Source of the DNA: Subtercola boreus
GTDB lineage: Bacteria; Actinomycetota; Actinomycetes; Actinomycetales; Microbacteriaceae
DNA length: 64,000 nucleotides
Direction: 5' to 3'
NCBI RefSeq assembly: GCF_006716115.1
Contig: NZ_VFOO01000001.1
Location: 2,542,001-2,606,000, forward strand
In this document: positions 1 through 7,230 of the stretch, piece after piece
How positions within the stretch are numbered: the first letter of the stretch is position 1
Layout: the number at the start of each line of letters is the position of its first letter
Made by a program: the position numbers and the translations under genes
Notes under the pieces: model-generated
The model's input: only the letters and a program-made list of their open reading frames with translations
Told to the model about the DNA's origin: nothing
The model's database searches: none

Positions 1-287
1 GACACCCGGACGCCCCTCGGCGTCTTTCGCGTACAGCCGCACGTTCGTCTCGTGGAAGGTTCCGACGTAGGGCGCCGCCGGGGACGGCCCGAACCGCGTG
101 TTGCGAAGGGTGAAGGGTACGAGGCCCACCCAGGAACTGCCGTCGAACTCGTCGGGCACGACGCCCGGCGGCATCAGTGACGCCGCGTCGGCGGTCGAGA
201 TGCGCCAGTGCAGGAACGTGACGTTCCGCCACTGCTGGCTGAGGATGGGCTTTGGGATCTGGTGCGGAGAAAAACTCACTCCCCCAT
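1..287 (-). CDS. DUF2071 (YqjF-like) family protein, C-terminus cut by window edge
   Basis: Only the first 95 or so residues are visible because the frame leaves the window on the left. They carry the opening signature of the DUF2071/YqjF family: SQQWRNVTFLHW near residues 17-28 and PPGVVPDEFDG near residues 40-50, followed by a WVGLVPF strand. Members are small soluble proteins and no reaction is established for them. The ATG was chosen because a GAGG sits seven bases upstream and the family signature starts shortly after it. The gene lies 45 bases behind the DUF1684 gene on the same strand, so it may be the last member of the two-component operon. Family recognition is good; function is unknown. 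Confidence 0.8.
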
Positions 288-332
288 CGTCGCACCTCTG
301 GCTGGGCGTCGGGCGCGCTGGCACGTCCGACC

Positions 333-1187
333 TCAGTGCAGGAGGCCGCCCGAAGCGTTCAGAACGTTCTTCTCCCCCGCCTCGACCGGCACCGTGAAAC
401 GGTTCTCCAGCGGCGGCATCGGGCAGTTGAAGTGGTACGAGAACGCGCAGGGCGGAAGGTACGCGCGGTTGAAGTCGAGCGTCACTGTGCCCGGTCCGCT
501 GCCGTCGGGGCGAGCATCCGGAACCAGCTTCATGAAGCGCCCCACGCCGTAGGTCGTGTCGCCGCTGGTCGCGTCGCTGTAGACCAGCAGCAGATTCCCG
601 TTGTCTTCGAACGCTGTGAGCGAGAAGTCGACACCGTCTTTTGTGAAAGTGATCTCGGCTGGAACCACTCGTTCGCGAGTCACGCCGTGGTCCTTCAGAT
701 GCTCGACGCCGATGGCCCGGCCACCCTCGATCGGCGTGAAGGCCGCTTCGATCACCCAGTCGGGGTCGAAAGCGAAGGCGTCGATGCTGCCGAAGTCACG
801 GTTGCCCTCCGACTCGGCATCCCACACCCGGAGGGCGTAGGTGCCCTCCTCGCTCGCGATCACGAAGCCCGTCACCGTGTCGCTGAAACGCACATCGGAT
901 GCCCGTTCCGAATCCTGGCCCCGCACGACGACGCTCCCGTCGACGAGTGAGCCGTCGACCAGGATGCCGTCCGCCGCCGTCGCCTCGAGCCGGAGCCCGG
1001 ACTCACCGGCGGGCAGCGGGAACCAGAGGCCGGGAACGCCGAACGCCCGCTGACCCTCGGCGGGGTCACCGAGGATCCACTCAGTGTTCACGAGCGCGAG
1101 ATTGCCCTGCGGGCCGGTGACGAACCGGCGCCGGGCCTCCCGGTACGTCTCGAGTCGGGCGGCGGCATCCTGGATCACATCGGTCAT
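333..1187 (-). CDS. DUF1684 domain-containing protein
   Basis: A 284-residue soluble protein with no signal peptide. The C-terminal third holds the DUF1684 hallmark: DFNRAYLPPCAFS, then FNCPMPPLENRF and a VEAGE tail. The N-terminal part has the usual helix (AARLETYREARRRFV) followed by a beta-rich region. Biochemical function is not established for this family; it is common in actinobacteria and often chromosomal. It starts 28 bases after the sensor kinase stop, so co-transcription with the two-component genes is likely. The start ATG has no strong Shine-Dalgarno sequence, but the length matches the family. Confidence 0.85.
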   Translation of the reverse strand: MTDVIQDAAARLETYREARRRFVTGPQGNLALVNTEWILGDPAEGQRAFGVPGLWFPLPAGESGLRLEATAADGILVDGSLVDGSVVVRGQDSERASDVRFSDTVTGFVIASEEGTYALRVWDAESEGNRDFGSIDAFAFDPDWVIEAAFTPIEGGRAIGVEHLKDHGVTRERVVPAEITFTKDGVDFSLTAFEDNGNLLLVYSDATSGDTTYGVGRFMKLVPDARPDGSGPGTVTLDFNRAYLPPCAFSYHFNCPMPPLENRFTVPVEAGEKNVLNASGGLLH

Positions 1188-1215
1188 GGACTGCTCAACC
1201 GAGCCGCGCGCGCAT

Positions 1216-2778
1216 TTATGCCGGGGTGCCGGCGGATGCCGGCGGCAGGTCCGGAAGCGCGGCCTGCCCGGGCGGCGGCAGAGCCGACCCTGCCTGCCCG
1301 GTCGGCACTCCGGCCACCGGCAGCAGAATGCGGAACGCCGTGCGGCCGGGCGCGCTCTCGACCGTCACCGAGCCGCCGTGCGCCTCCGCCACCGCGTAGA
1401 CGATGGCCAGGCCGAGGCCGGTGCTGCCCGCGTGCCGCGAGCGCGACACGTCGCCCCGCACGAAACGCTCGAACAGGGTCGGCATCAGCGACGGGTCGAT
1501 CCCGGGCCCGTCATCAGTCACGCTGATGACCGCGAACGCACGGCCGTCGACCGTGATCGACTCGAGCCCCGCTGTCACATGGGTGCCCGGCGGGGTGTGC
1601 ACCCTCGCGTTCGCCAGCAGGTTCGCCGTGATCTGGTAGATCCGGGGGCCGTCGCCGACGATCTCGAGCGGCTCCTCCGGAAGGTCTAGGATCCAGTCGT
1701 GGTCCCGTCCGGCCACGTGCGCGTCGCTCACCGCGTCGACGAGGGTGAGCGTCAGGTCGACGGTCTCATGCGCAATGTCGGGGCGGGAGTCGAGGCGCGC
1801 CAGCAGCAGCAGGTCTTCGACGAGGCTCGTCATGCGCTTCGCCTCGGACTCGATGCGGCCGAGCGAGTGCGTCACGTCGTCGGGAAGGTCATGGCTTCCG
1901 CGGCGGGTCAGCTCGGCGTAGCCCCTGATCGACGCCAGCGGTGTGCGGAGTTCGTGGCTGGCATCGGCGACGAACTGCCGCACTTTGTCCTCGCTCTGCT
2001 GCCGCGAGGTCAGCGCCGAGGCGACATGTTCGAGCATCCGGTTCAGGGCGGAGCCCACCCGGCCCACCTCGGTCTTCGGGTTGGTGTCGCGGTCGGGCAC
2101 CCGCACAGCGAGCGCGACCTCGCCGCGATCGAGCGGCAGCTCTGCCACGTGGGCGGCAGTCTCGGCGACCCGCTGCAGCGGACGCAGGGCGAACCGGATG
2201 ATCAGTCCTCCGATCGCGACGGCGAGCAGCAGCCCCACAACGGTGATGATCACGGTGATCAGGGCCTGCTGCGCGATCGTGGCCTGCACGGAAGCGAGGG
2301 ACGTGCCGATCACCACGGACAGACCCGTCGTCGTCACCAACGAGACCACCCGGTACTGCCCCAGACCATTCCCCAGATCGACGGTGACAGGCACGGCCGA
2401 TGTGGGCAGGGCGGCGAGCTGGGCTATCTGGGAGCTGGAGAGCGCGGCGATCGACGTATCGGCAAAACCGCCTCCCCTCGACGTGCCGGAGGACACGACG
2501 GCACCCGACGAGAAGACCACGCTGCCCGAACTGAGCAGCCCGACGGTGCCGATCGGCTGGCGATCGAGAAAAGTCGAGGGGTCGTTGTTGAACAACGGGA
2601 GGTTGTAACCGGTGCTGGGTGCAGCATCAGCACCCCTGCCTCCGCCACCGGGCAGCTGGGCATCCACTCGGCTGACCAGCACACCGTTCAACGTGAGCGT
2701 CGACACCAGCCCGATCGCCAGGCCCAGCACGGCGATCAGGGCAGCGACGCTCAGGATCAGGCGACGGCGGAGGGTCAC
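1216..2778 (-). CDS. Two-component sensor histidine kinase (HAMP, HisKA, HATPase)
   Basis: A membrane-bound sensor kinase of 520 residues. TM1 covers about residues 7-31, an extracytoplasmic Ser/Gly-rich sensor region runs to about 170, TM2 is about 172-196, and a HAMP linker follows. The phospho-acceptor His275 lies in DASHELRTPLASIRGY. The ATP-binding domain shows DDGPGIDP and STGLGLAIV. The start is the GTG whose first bases overlap the regulator stop codon (GTGA), giving VTLRRRLIL directly before TM1; an upstream ATG in this frame would add 45 residues of out-of-frame regulator sequence. It phosphorylates the regulator encoded just upstream. The stimulus cannot be read from sequence. The C-terminal tail is Pro/Ala-rich. 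Confidence 0.93.
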   Translation of the reverse strand: MTLRRRLILSVAALIAVLGLAIGLVSTLTLNGVLVSRVDAQLPGGGGRGADAAPSTGYNLPLFNNDPSTFLDRQPIGTVGLLSSGSVVFSSGAVVSSGTSRGGGFADTSIAALSSSQIAQLAALPTSAVPVTVDLGNGLGQYRVVSLVTTTGLSVVIGTSLASVQATIAQQALITVIITVVGLLLAVAIGGLIIRFALRPLQRVAETAAHVAELPLDRGEVALAVRVPDRDTNPKTEVGRVGSALNRMLEHVASALTSRQQSEDKVRQFVADASHELRTPLASIRGYAELTRRGSHDLPDDVTHSLGRIESEAKRMTSLVEDLLLLARLDSRPDIAHETVDLTLTLVDAVSDAHVAGRDHDWILDLPEEPLEIVGDGPRIYQITANLLANARVHTPPGTHVTAGLESITVDGRAFAVISVTDDGPGIDPSLMPTLFERFVRGDVSRSRHAGSTGLGLAIVYAVAEAHGGSVTVESAPGRTAFRILLPVAGVPTGQAGSALPPPGQAALPDLPPASAGTPA

Positions 2779-3551
2779 GGAGCGGTCTTCAGCATGTAGC
2801 CGGCACCGCGCACGGTGTGGATCATGGGCGACTTGCCCGCGTCGATCTTCTTGCGGAGGTAGGAGATGTAGATCTCGACGACGCTCGATCGCCCCCCGAA
2901 GTCGTAGCTCCACACCCGGTCGAGGATCTGCGCCTTGCTCAACACGCGGCGGGGGTTCCGCATGAGGAAGCGCAGCAGCTCGAACTCGGTGGCGGTGAGC
3001 TCGATCTCGTCGTCGCCGCGACGCACCTCGTGGCTGTCCTCGTTCAGCACGAGGTCGCCGACGACGACCTCAGGGTCGACGGCATCGGTGACCAGCACGG
3101 TCGATCGGCGAAGCAAGCCCCGGAGCCTCGCGACGAGCTCCTCCAGGCTGAACGGCTTCGTGACGTAGTCGTCGCCGCCCGCGGTGAGGCCGGCGATGCG
3201 GTCGTCCAATGAGTCCTTCGCGGTGAGGAACAGCACGGGCACCTCGGCGCCGTCGGCCCGCACCCGGTTCAGCACGGCGAGACCGTCGATGTCGGGGAGC
3301 ATGACGTCGAGAACGATGACGTCGGGCTTGAACTCGCGCGCCATGGTCACTGCGCTCCGACCGTCGCTGGCCGTCTTCACATCCCAGCCCTCATAGCGGA
3401 GCGCCATCGAGAGCAGGTCGGTGAGCGTCGGCTCGTCGTCGACGACCAGCGCACGAACCGGCGACCCGTCGGCGCGCGACAGTCGCGGCCGCGGGGCGGT
3501 CGACGCGGACGGACTGGACGGGAGCCTTGAGTTTTCTATGGTCACACCCAC
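2775..3551 (-). CDS. OmpR/PhoB-family response regulator
   Basis: A 258-residue DNA-binding regulator. The receiver domain (about residues 33-145) has the acidic pair DDE at 38-40, the phosphorylation site Asp82 in VLDVMLPD, and Lys132 in TKPFS. A winged-helix Trans_reg_C domain occupies the C-terminal 100 residues (ELTATEFELLRFLM, then RSSVVEIYISYLRKKI). It is the cognate partner of the kinase whose GTG overlaps this stop codon. A low-complexity 30-residue leader precedes the receiver. A second in-frame GTG two codons downstream is an equally plausible start. It resembles actinobacterial TrcR/TcrX-type regulators, but no orthology is claimed. Confidence 0.92.
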   Translation of the reverse strand: MGVTIENSRLPSSPSASTAPRPRLSRADGSPVRALVVDDEPTLTDLLSMALRYEGWDVKTASDGRSAVTMAREFKPDVIVLDVMLPDIDGLAVLNRVRADGAEVPVLFLTAKDSLDDRIAGLTAGGDDYVTKPFSLEELVARLRGLLRRSTVLVTDAVDPEVVVGDLVLNEDSHEVRRGDDEIELTATEFELLRFLMRNPRRVLSKAQILDRVWSYDFGGRSSVVEIYISYLRKKIDAGKSPMIHTVRGAGYMLKTAP

Positions 3552-3594
3552 AAGTATTCTCAGGTTCCTATGACAAAGCTATGAACGGTCTAGG

Positions 3595-4443
3595 TCAACC
3601 CTGTGAGTTGTCGCGCCAGCTGTGCTGTGGGTCGTAGCCGAGTACCCGGCGGGCCTTCGTGATGGAGAGCAGTGTGGTGTTCTCGCCCAGCTCGCCCCGC
3701 ACCGGGGTGTCGGGAAAGACCTCGGCGACCAGCTCCGCATTGCTGCGGGTCATCACGGTGTCGGCCGCGGCGATGATGAAGCGCTCAAAACCTTTGCCGT
3801 CCCAATCGAGAGCCTTCTGCACGGCCTGAGCGCCGTCACGGGAGTCGATATAGCCCCAGAGGTTCCATTTGCGAAGCCGGGCATCCGCATCGAACGACGG
3901 GAACTCTGCATAGTCGGCCGGGTACATCACGTTCGAGAACCGCAGAGCGACGATCTTCAGCTGGTCATCCCACCGCGTCAGCTCGATCGCGAGCTGCTCC
4001 TCGAGGTGTTTAGTGAGCGAATAGACGGTCTCGGGGCGTGCCGGGTACTCCTCATCGACAGGAATGTAGGGCGGTGGGGTGTCGAACGGAAGGCCGAGCA
4101 CGGTCTCGCTCGACGCCGTGACGATGTTCCTGATGCCGGCCCGTTTCGCCGCGTGCAGTACGTGGAAGGTCGACAACATGTTGTTGTCGAAGGTCGCAAC
4201 ATCACTCAGGATGCCCGGGGCCGGGATCGCGGCAAGGTGCACCAGAGCATCCAGACCCGCGTGCCGGTCGTTGACACCGAGCAGTGCGTCGAGCGTCTGC
4301 CCGAAGTCGGTGAAGTCGACGCGGATGCTCGTGTCGCGGTCGCCCGCCACGTCGAGGTTGAACACCTCATGCCCATCGGCTCTCAACTGTTCGACCACGG
4401 TGCGGCCGAGTTTTCCCGAACCGCCGGTTACTGCAATGCGCAT
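3595..4443 (-). CDS. NAD(P)-dependent epimerase/dehydratase (extended SDR)
   Basis: A cytoplasmic Rossmann-fold enzyme of 282 residues. The glycine motif TGGSGKLG lies at the N-terminus. A catalytic-type Ser is present in TASSETVLG and the YxxxK motif is YSLTK. These place it among extended SDRs that epimerise, dehydrate or oxidise nucleotide sugars or related compounds; the substrate is not evident. The start chosen, beginning MRIAVTGG, has AGGGAG seven bases upstream; the open frame extends 17 codons further but those residues do not fit the fold. It ends 43 bases before the response regulator, so it could head the same transcript. Confidence 0.85.
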   Translation of the reverse strand: MRIAVTGGSGKLGRTVVEQLRADGHEVFNLDVAGDRDTSIRVDFTDFGQTLDALLGVNDRHAGLDALVHLAAIPAPGILSDVATFDNNMLSTFHVLHAAKRAGIRNIVTASSETVLGLPFDTPPPYIPVDEEYPARPETVYSLTKHLEEQLAIELTRWDDQLKIVALRFSNVMYPADYAEFPSFDADARLRKWNLWGYIDSRDGAQAVQKALDWDGKGFERFIIAAADTVMTRSNAELVAEVFPDTPVRGELGENTTLLSITKARRVLGYDPQHSWRDNSQG

Positions 4444-4501
4444 GGAGCTCCCTCGCTGTGTTGGTTCCATCCTCGCAGCAGAACGGGAGGACAATGGAAG
4501 A

Positions 4502-5137
4502 GTGACGACCGCCTTGACACTGACCTTCCCCTGGGAGGAAGACGAGCCGGTCGCTGCCCCCCGCCCCGCTCACCTGTCGCGGATCGTCGCGGACTCGAAC
4601 GACCGGGTGGCGTGGATCCGGGCCCGCAGTCGTGGAGTCACGGCGACGGATGCTGCGCGCCTCACCACGCGCAAGTCGGTCGAGAACACCGCCTACGACA
4701 AACTGAACGGCAACAACTTCGGCGGAAACGTCTACACCGACCACGGCCGCGTGCGGGAGCCCGTGCTCGCCGGCTGGGTGCGCCGGCACTACGGCATCGA
4801 GCCGTCGACGACCCTGTTCCACGCGCACGGCAGACCCCTGCACCTCGCGACGCCCGACGGGATCGCGGTCAACCCCGGCACCGGTGACACCGAACTCGCC
4901 GAGATCAAGACCACCAACAAGGCGTGGCGCTCGATTCCCCGCCACTACCTCCGCCAGGTCTGGTGGCAGCAGTACGTGCTCGGCGCAGAGCGCACCCTCG
5001 TGGTCTGGGAGCAGCACTCGGCGTTCGTGCCCGTCGCACCCGAGCCCGAATGCCGCTGGGTCGACCGCGACGACAACGAGATCGAGCAGCTCGTGCGCCT
5101 GGCCGACCAGTTGCTCGACCTGATGCAGCGCCGCTGA
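4502..5137 (+). CDS. YqaJ-type recombinase/exonuclease-like nuclease
   Basis: A 211-residue PD-(D/E)XK nuclease-fold protein. Visible landmarks are RSRGVTATDAARL near residues 42-54 (the usual GIGASDA-like helix), the conserved Glu86 in GRVREPV, Asp119 in TPDG, the catalytic pair Glu134/Lys136 in AEIKTT, and a Gln-rich helix after Tyr149. YqaJ proteins are phage-type 5'-3' exonucleases or related nucleases, normally encoded beside a recombinase partner. Here the gene stands alone, divergent from the epimerase, with normal high-GC composition. The GTG start is preceded by GGGAGG 11 bases away, and by a GACAAT box seven bases away that could be a leaderless -10. Confidence 0.85.
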   Translation: MTTALTLTFPWEEDEPVAAPRPAHLSRIVADSNDRVAWIRARSRGVTATDAARLTTRKSVENTAYDKLNGNNFGGNVYTDHGRVREPVLAGWVRRHYGIEPSTTLFHAHGRPLHLATPDGIAVNPGTGDTELAEIKTTNKAWRSIPRHYLRQVWWQQYVLGAERTLVVWEQHSAFVPVAPEPECRWVDRDDNEIEQLVRLADQLLDLMQRR

Positions 5138-5156
5138 CCCCCTGCATTCCTGGAAC

Positions 5157-6197
5157 TCAATACTTCTGGAACGCCTCCTTGAGGCACGTGTCGAAGGCCT
5201 CCGGGTTCGCCTGCTGTTTGCCGTTCGCAGGCTTCCATGGATTCCGCACCCCGACCCCCTGCCCGGCCGGAGCTGTGCCCATCGTGACTCCCGGACCTGC
5301 CTCGAAGGTGTCGTCGAACTGGAAGACATGGGCGATCTCGTGAGCGACATCTCTCGCATTCAACCAATCCATGTCCCGGGTCAGTTCGATCGACCCCGTC
5401 ACCCAGCGGCGCAGACCGTCACGCCCCGTGTCCGAAGTGTCGACGAACGATCCGCCCGGGTCGTCGCCCATTTCCGGATCGGTGCTCCCGTCTGTGAAGG
5501 TGATGGTGGGCGGGTTCGGATCCCCCGGAGTTCGCTGCACCAGATCAGGCATGCGCGGCCCTCTGGCCGTGCCGAACTGAACGAGAGCATCCAGCACCAC
5601 CGCTCTCTGCTCCGGGGTCAAATCGGGGCCGAGTTCGTAGGTGTATTGTCCCGTCGGCCCTCCTGCCAGCGGTACAGGGGCCAGCCAGGCGTCACCTGCT
5701 CGTATCTGCTCGTCTGAGAAGAGGGGAGGGATGACCGAACAGGCGTCCGCGGGAGTCACTCCCCGCCGCTGTTCGAGCGTGCGGGCCTTCGGCGTGATCG
5801 CCTGCTGGGCATACTGCGCCTAGGCGGTCGCGTCGGTGAGGTGCGTGGTGTCGGGGAAGAGTTCGTTCGCCTTCCGGAAGCTGTACTCCGTCGAGAACGG
5901 GTCGAGACCGCCATACGCCGAATAGTCGAACGCCAGACCGCGTGGCTCGAAGACAACCGTCTTCTGCTCCTCCCAGTAGTACGACGCCTCCGCCGGCCAG
6001 TCCGGGTGGAGCGCGCAGTCCTCCAACGGCGCCCTCGGCGCTCCCGGCGTCGTCGGCTGCACATCGAAGTCGTACCAGATGCACTTCCCCGTCGAGGTCG
6101 CCTGCGCCGACAAGGGCACAGCACAGACCGCCACAAAAGAGGCCGCGAGGATGCCCGCGGCGAGCATTCGGCGACTACTCGGGCGCTGCAGCAGCAT
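5157..6197 (-). pseudogene. Second secreted metalloprotease copy, interrupted by an in-frame amber codon
   Basis: This is a paralogue of the protease gene immediately upstream. Translation from the ATG at 6197 gives a signal peptide and an N-terminal region identical to the neighbour, then reaches TAG at 5820-5822 after 125 codons. The same frame continues after the stop without any shift (AQYAQQ, then RTLEQRRGVTPADAC) to a full-length end. By alignment the TAG replaces a Val of the neighbour. Past the stop there is a zinc-site HEIAHVFQFDD and a possible Met-turn GVTMG, so the original product was a protease of about 345 residues. The start overlaps the neighbour's stop by 23 bases. Either a nonsense mutation or a sequencing error explains it. 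Two separate functional pieces are unlikely because the second half has no good start or ribosome site. Confidence 0.8.
5971..6173 (-). repeat. 203-bp direct repeat, copy 1 (5' end of broken protease gene)
   Basis: This tract matches 7007-7209 with only two differences (positions 6126 and 6168). It encodes the signal peptide and about the first 65 residues of both proteases. Identity stops abruptly on both sides: upstream at the start-codon region, downstream after the ASYYW codons, where the two genes become clearly divergent. Confidence 0.93.
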
Positions 6198-7230
6198 CGA
6201 TGCCCACCTTCGTGCAGGCATCGGCCTTGCCGTTGATCGGGAGAACGGGATCGGCCCCCCACAGCCCCCTCTTCAGATAATCCGGGGAGGGAAGTTCCCC
6301 TGACATCACCTGGGGGTTCACGGCTGGTGCGAGGTGCCCGAAGCCATAAACATGAAGGATCTCGTGCATGACGGTCCACAGAGAGAGGGATCCCGGCTTG
6401 TCGTTGAGTTCGATATTCCCGTTGAACCAGCGGGGAAGCCCATCCCGTCCGTTGTCGTTGCTGACCGATATCGCCCGTGCCATCAAGTCTGGGTCATCGA
6501 ATCCCCCCGGAGCATTCGTGAAGGTGATCACCGGAGGGTTGAGGTCGCCGCTCACCCATTCGACCAACCGCGGTTGCCTGCTGCCGTCGATCGCATCCGC
6601 AAAGGCGACCAGCCCGGCCGAGACGACAGAGCGCTGCTCGGCGGTCAGCGTGGTGGAGAAGCTGTAGGTGTAGGTACCCGTCTTTCCGTCCGGCCGAGGG
6701 CTGGGAGGGAGCAGTCCGACAGCTTCCCAGTCTCTGATCTCGCTGTCTGACCACAGCGTCGGCACGACCTGGCAGGCGTCGGCAGCGGTCACTCCCCGCC
6801 GCTGTTCGAGCGCGCGTGCTTTCGCGGTGAGAGACATCTGCGCATACTCCATCACAATCCGGACATACGCCTCGTCCGACCTGTCGGGAAAGAGTTCGTT
6901 CGCCTTGCGAAGGCTGTAGCCGTCACCGGTGAAGGGGTTCAGCTGGCTGAACGCGGAGTAGTCGAACTGCTGCGTCCACGGCTCGAAGACCACCGTCTTC
7001 TGCTTATCCCAGTAGTACGACGCCTCCGCCGGCCAGTCCGGGTGGAGCGCGCAGTCCTCCAACGGCGCCCTCGGCGCTCCCGGCGTCGTCGGCTGCACAT
7101 CGAAGTCGTACCAGATGCACTTCCCCGTCGAGGTCGCCTGCGCCGACAAGGGCACAGCACACACCGCCACAAAAGAGGCCGCGAGGATGCCCGCGGCGAG
7201 CATCCGGCGGCGGGAGGTTCTAGTTGACAT
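6175..7230 (-). CDS. Secreted metzincin-like zinc metalloprotease
   Basis: A 351-residue exported protein. The signal peptide has an Arg-rich n-region, a hydrophobic core (residues 10-28) and a cleavage site near SAQA-TSTG. The zinc site is HEILHVYGFGH (residues 289-299), an exact HExxHxxGxxH metzincin pattern, with a candidate Met-turn at Met309 in PQVMSG. Two Cys pairs (Cys38/Cys60 and Cys153/Cys339) could be disulfides. It presumably cleaves peptides outside the cell; the substrate is unknown. The ATG overlaps the propeller gene stop by 11 bases, so translation is probably coupled. A damaged paralogue follows directly. No close named family is recognised beyond the metzincin signature. Confidence 0.82.
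   Translation of the reverse strand: MSTRTSRRRMLAAGILAASFVAVCAVPLSAQATSTGKCIWYDFDVQPTTPGAPRAPLEDCALHPDWPAEASYYWDKQKTVVFEPWTQQFDYSAFSQLNPFTGDGYSLRKANELFPDRSDEAYVRIVMEYAQMSLTAKARALEQRRGVTAADACQVVPTLWSDSEIRDWEAVGLLPPSPRPDGKTGTYTYSFSTTLTAEQRSVVSAGLVAFADAIDGSRQPRLVEWVSGDLNPPVITFTNAPGGFDDPDLMARAISVSNDNGRDGLPRWFNGNIELNDKPGSLSLWTVMHEILHVYGFGHLAPAVNPQVMSGELPSPDYLKRGLWGADPVLPINGKADACTKVGIDAAAAPE
7007..7209 (-). repeat. 203-bp direct repeat, copy 2 (5' end of intact protease gene)
   Basis: Partner of the tract at 5971-6173, offset by 1036 bp. The sharp borders inside otherwise diverged paralogues point to recent gene conversion or partial duplication rather than uniform selection. Confidence 0.93.

Noticed and set aside
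5157-5759. The downstream half of the broken protease as an independent gene
   Set aside because: It lacks a signal peptide and ribosome site and continues the upstream frame exactly after one stop codon.
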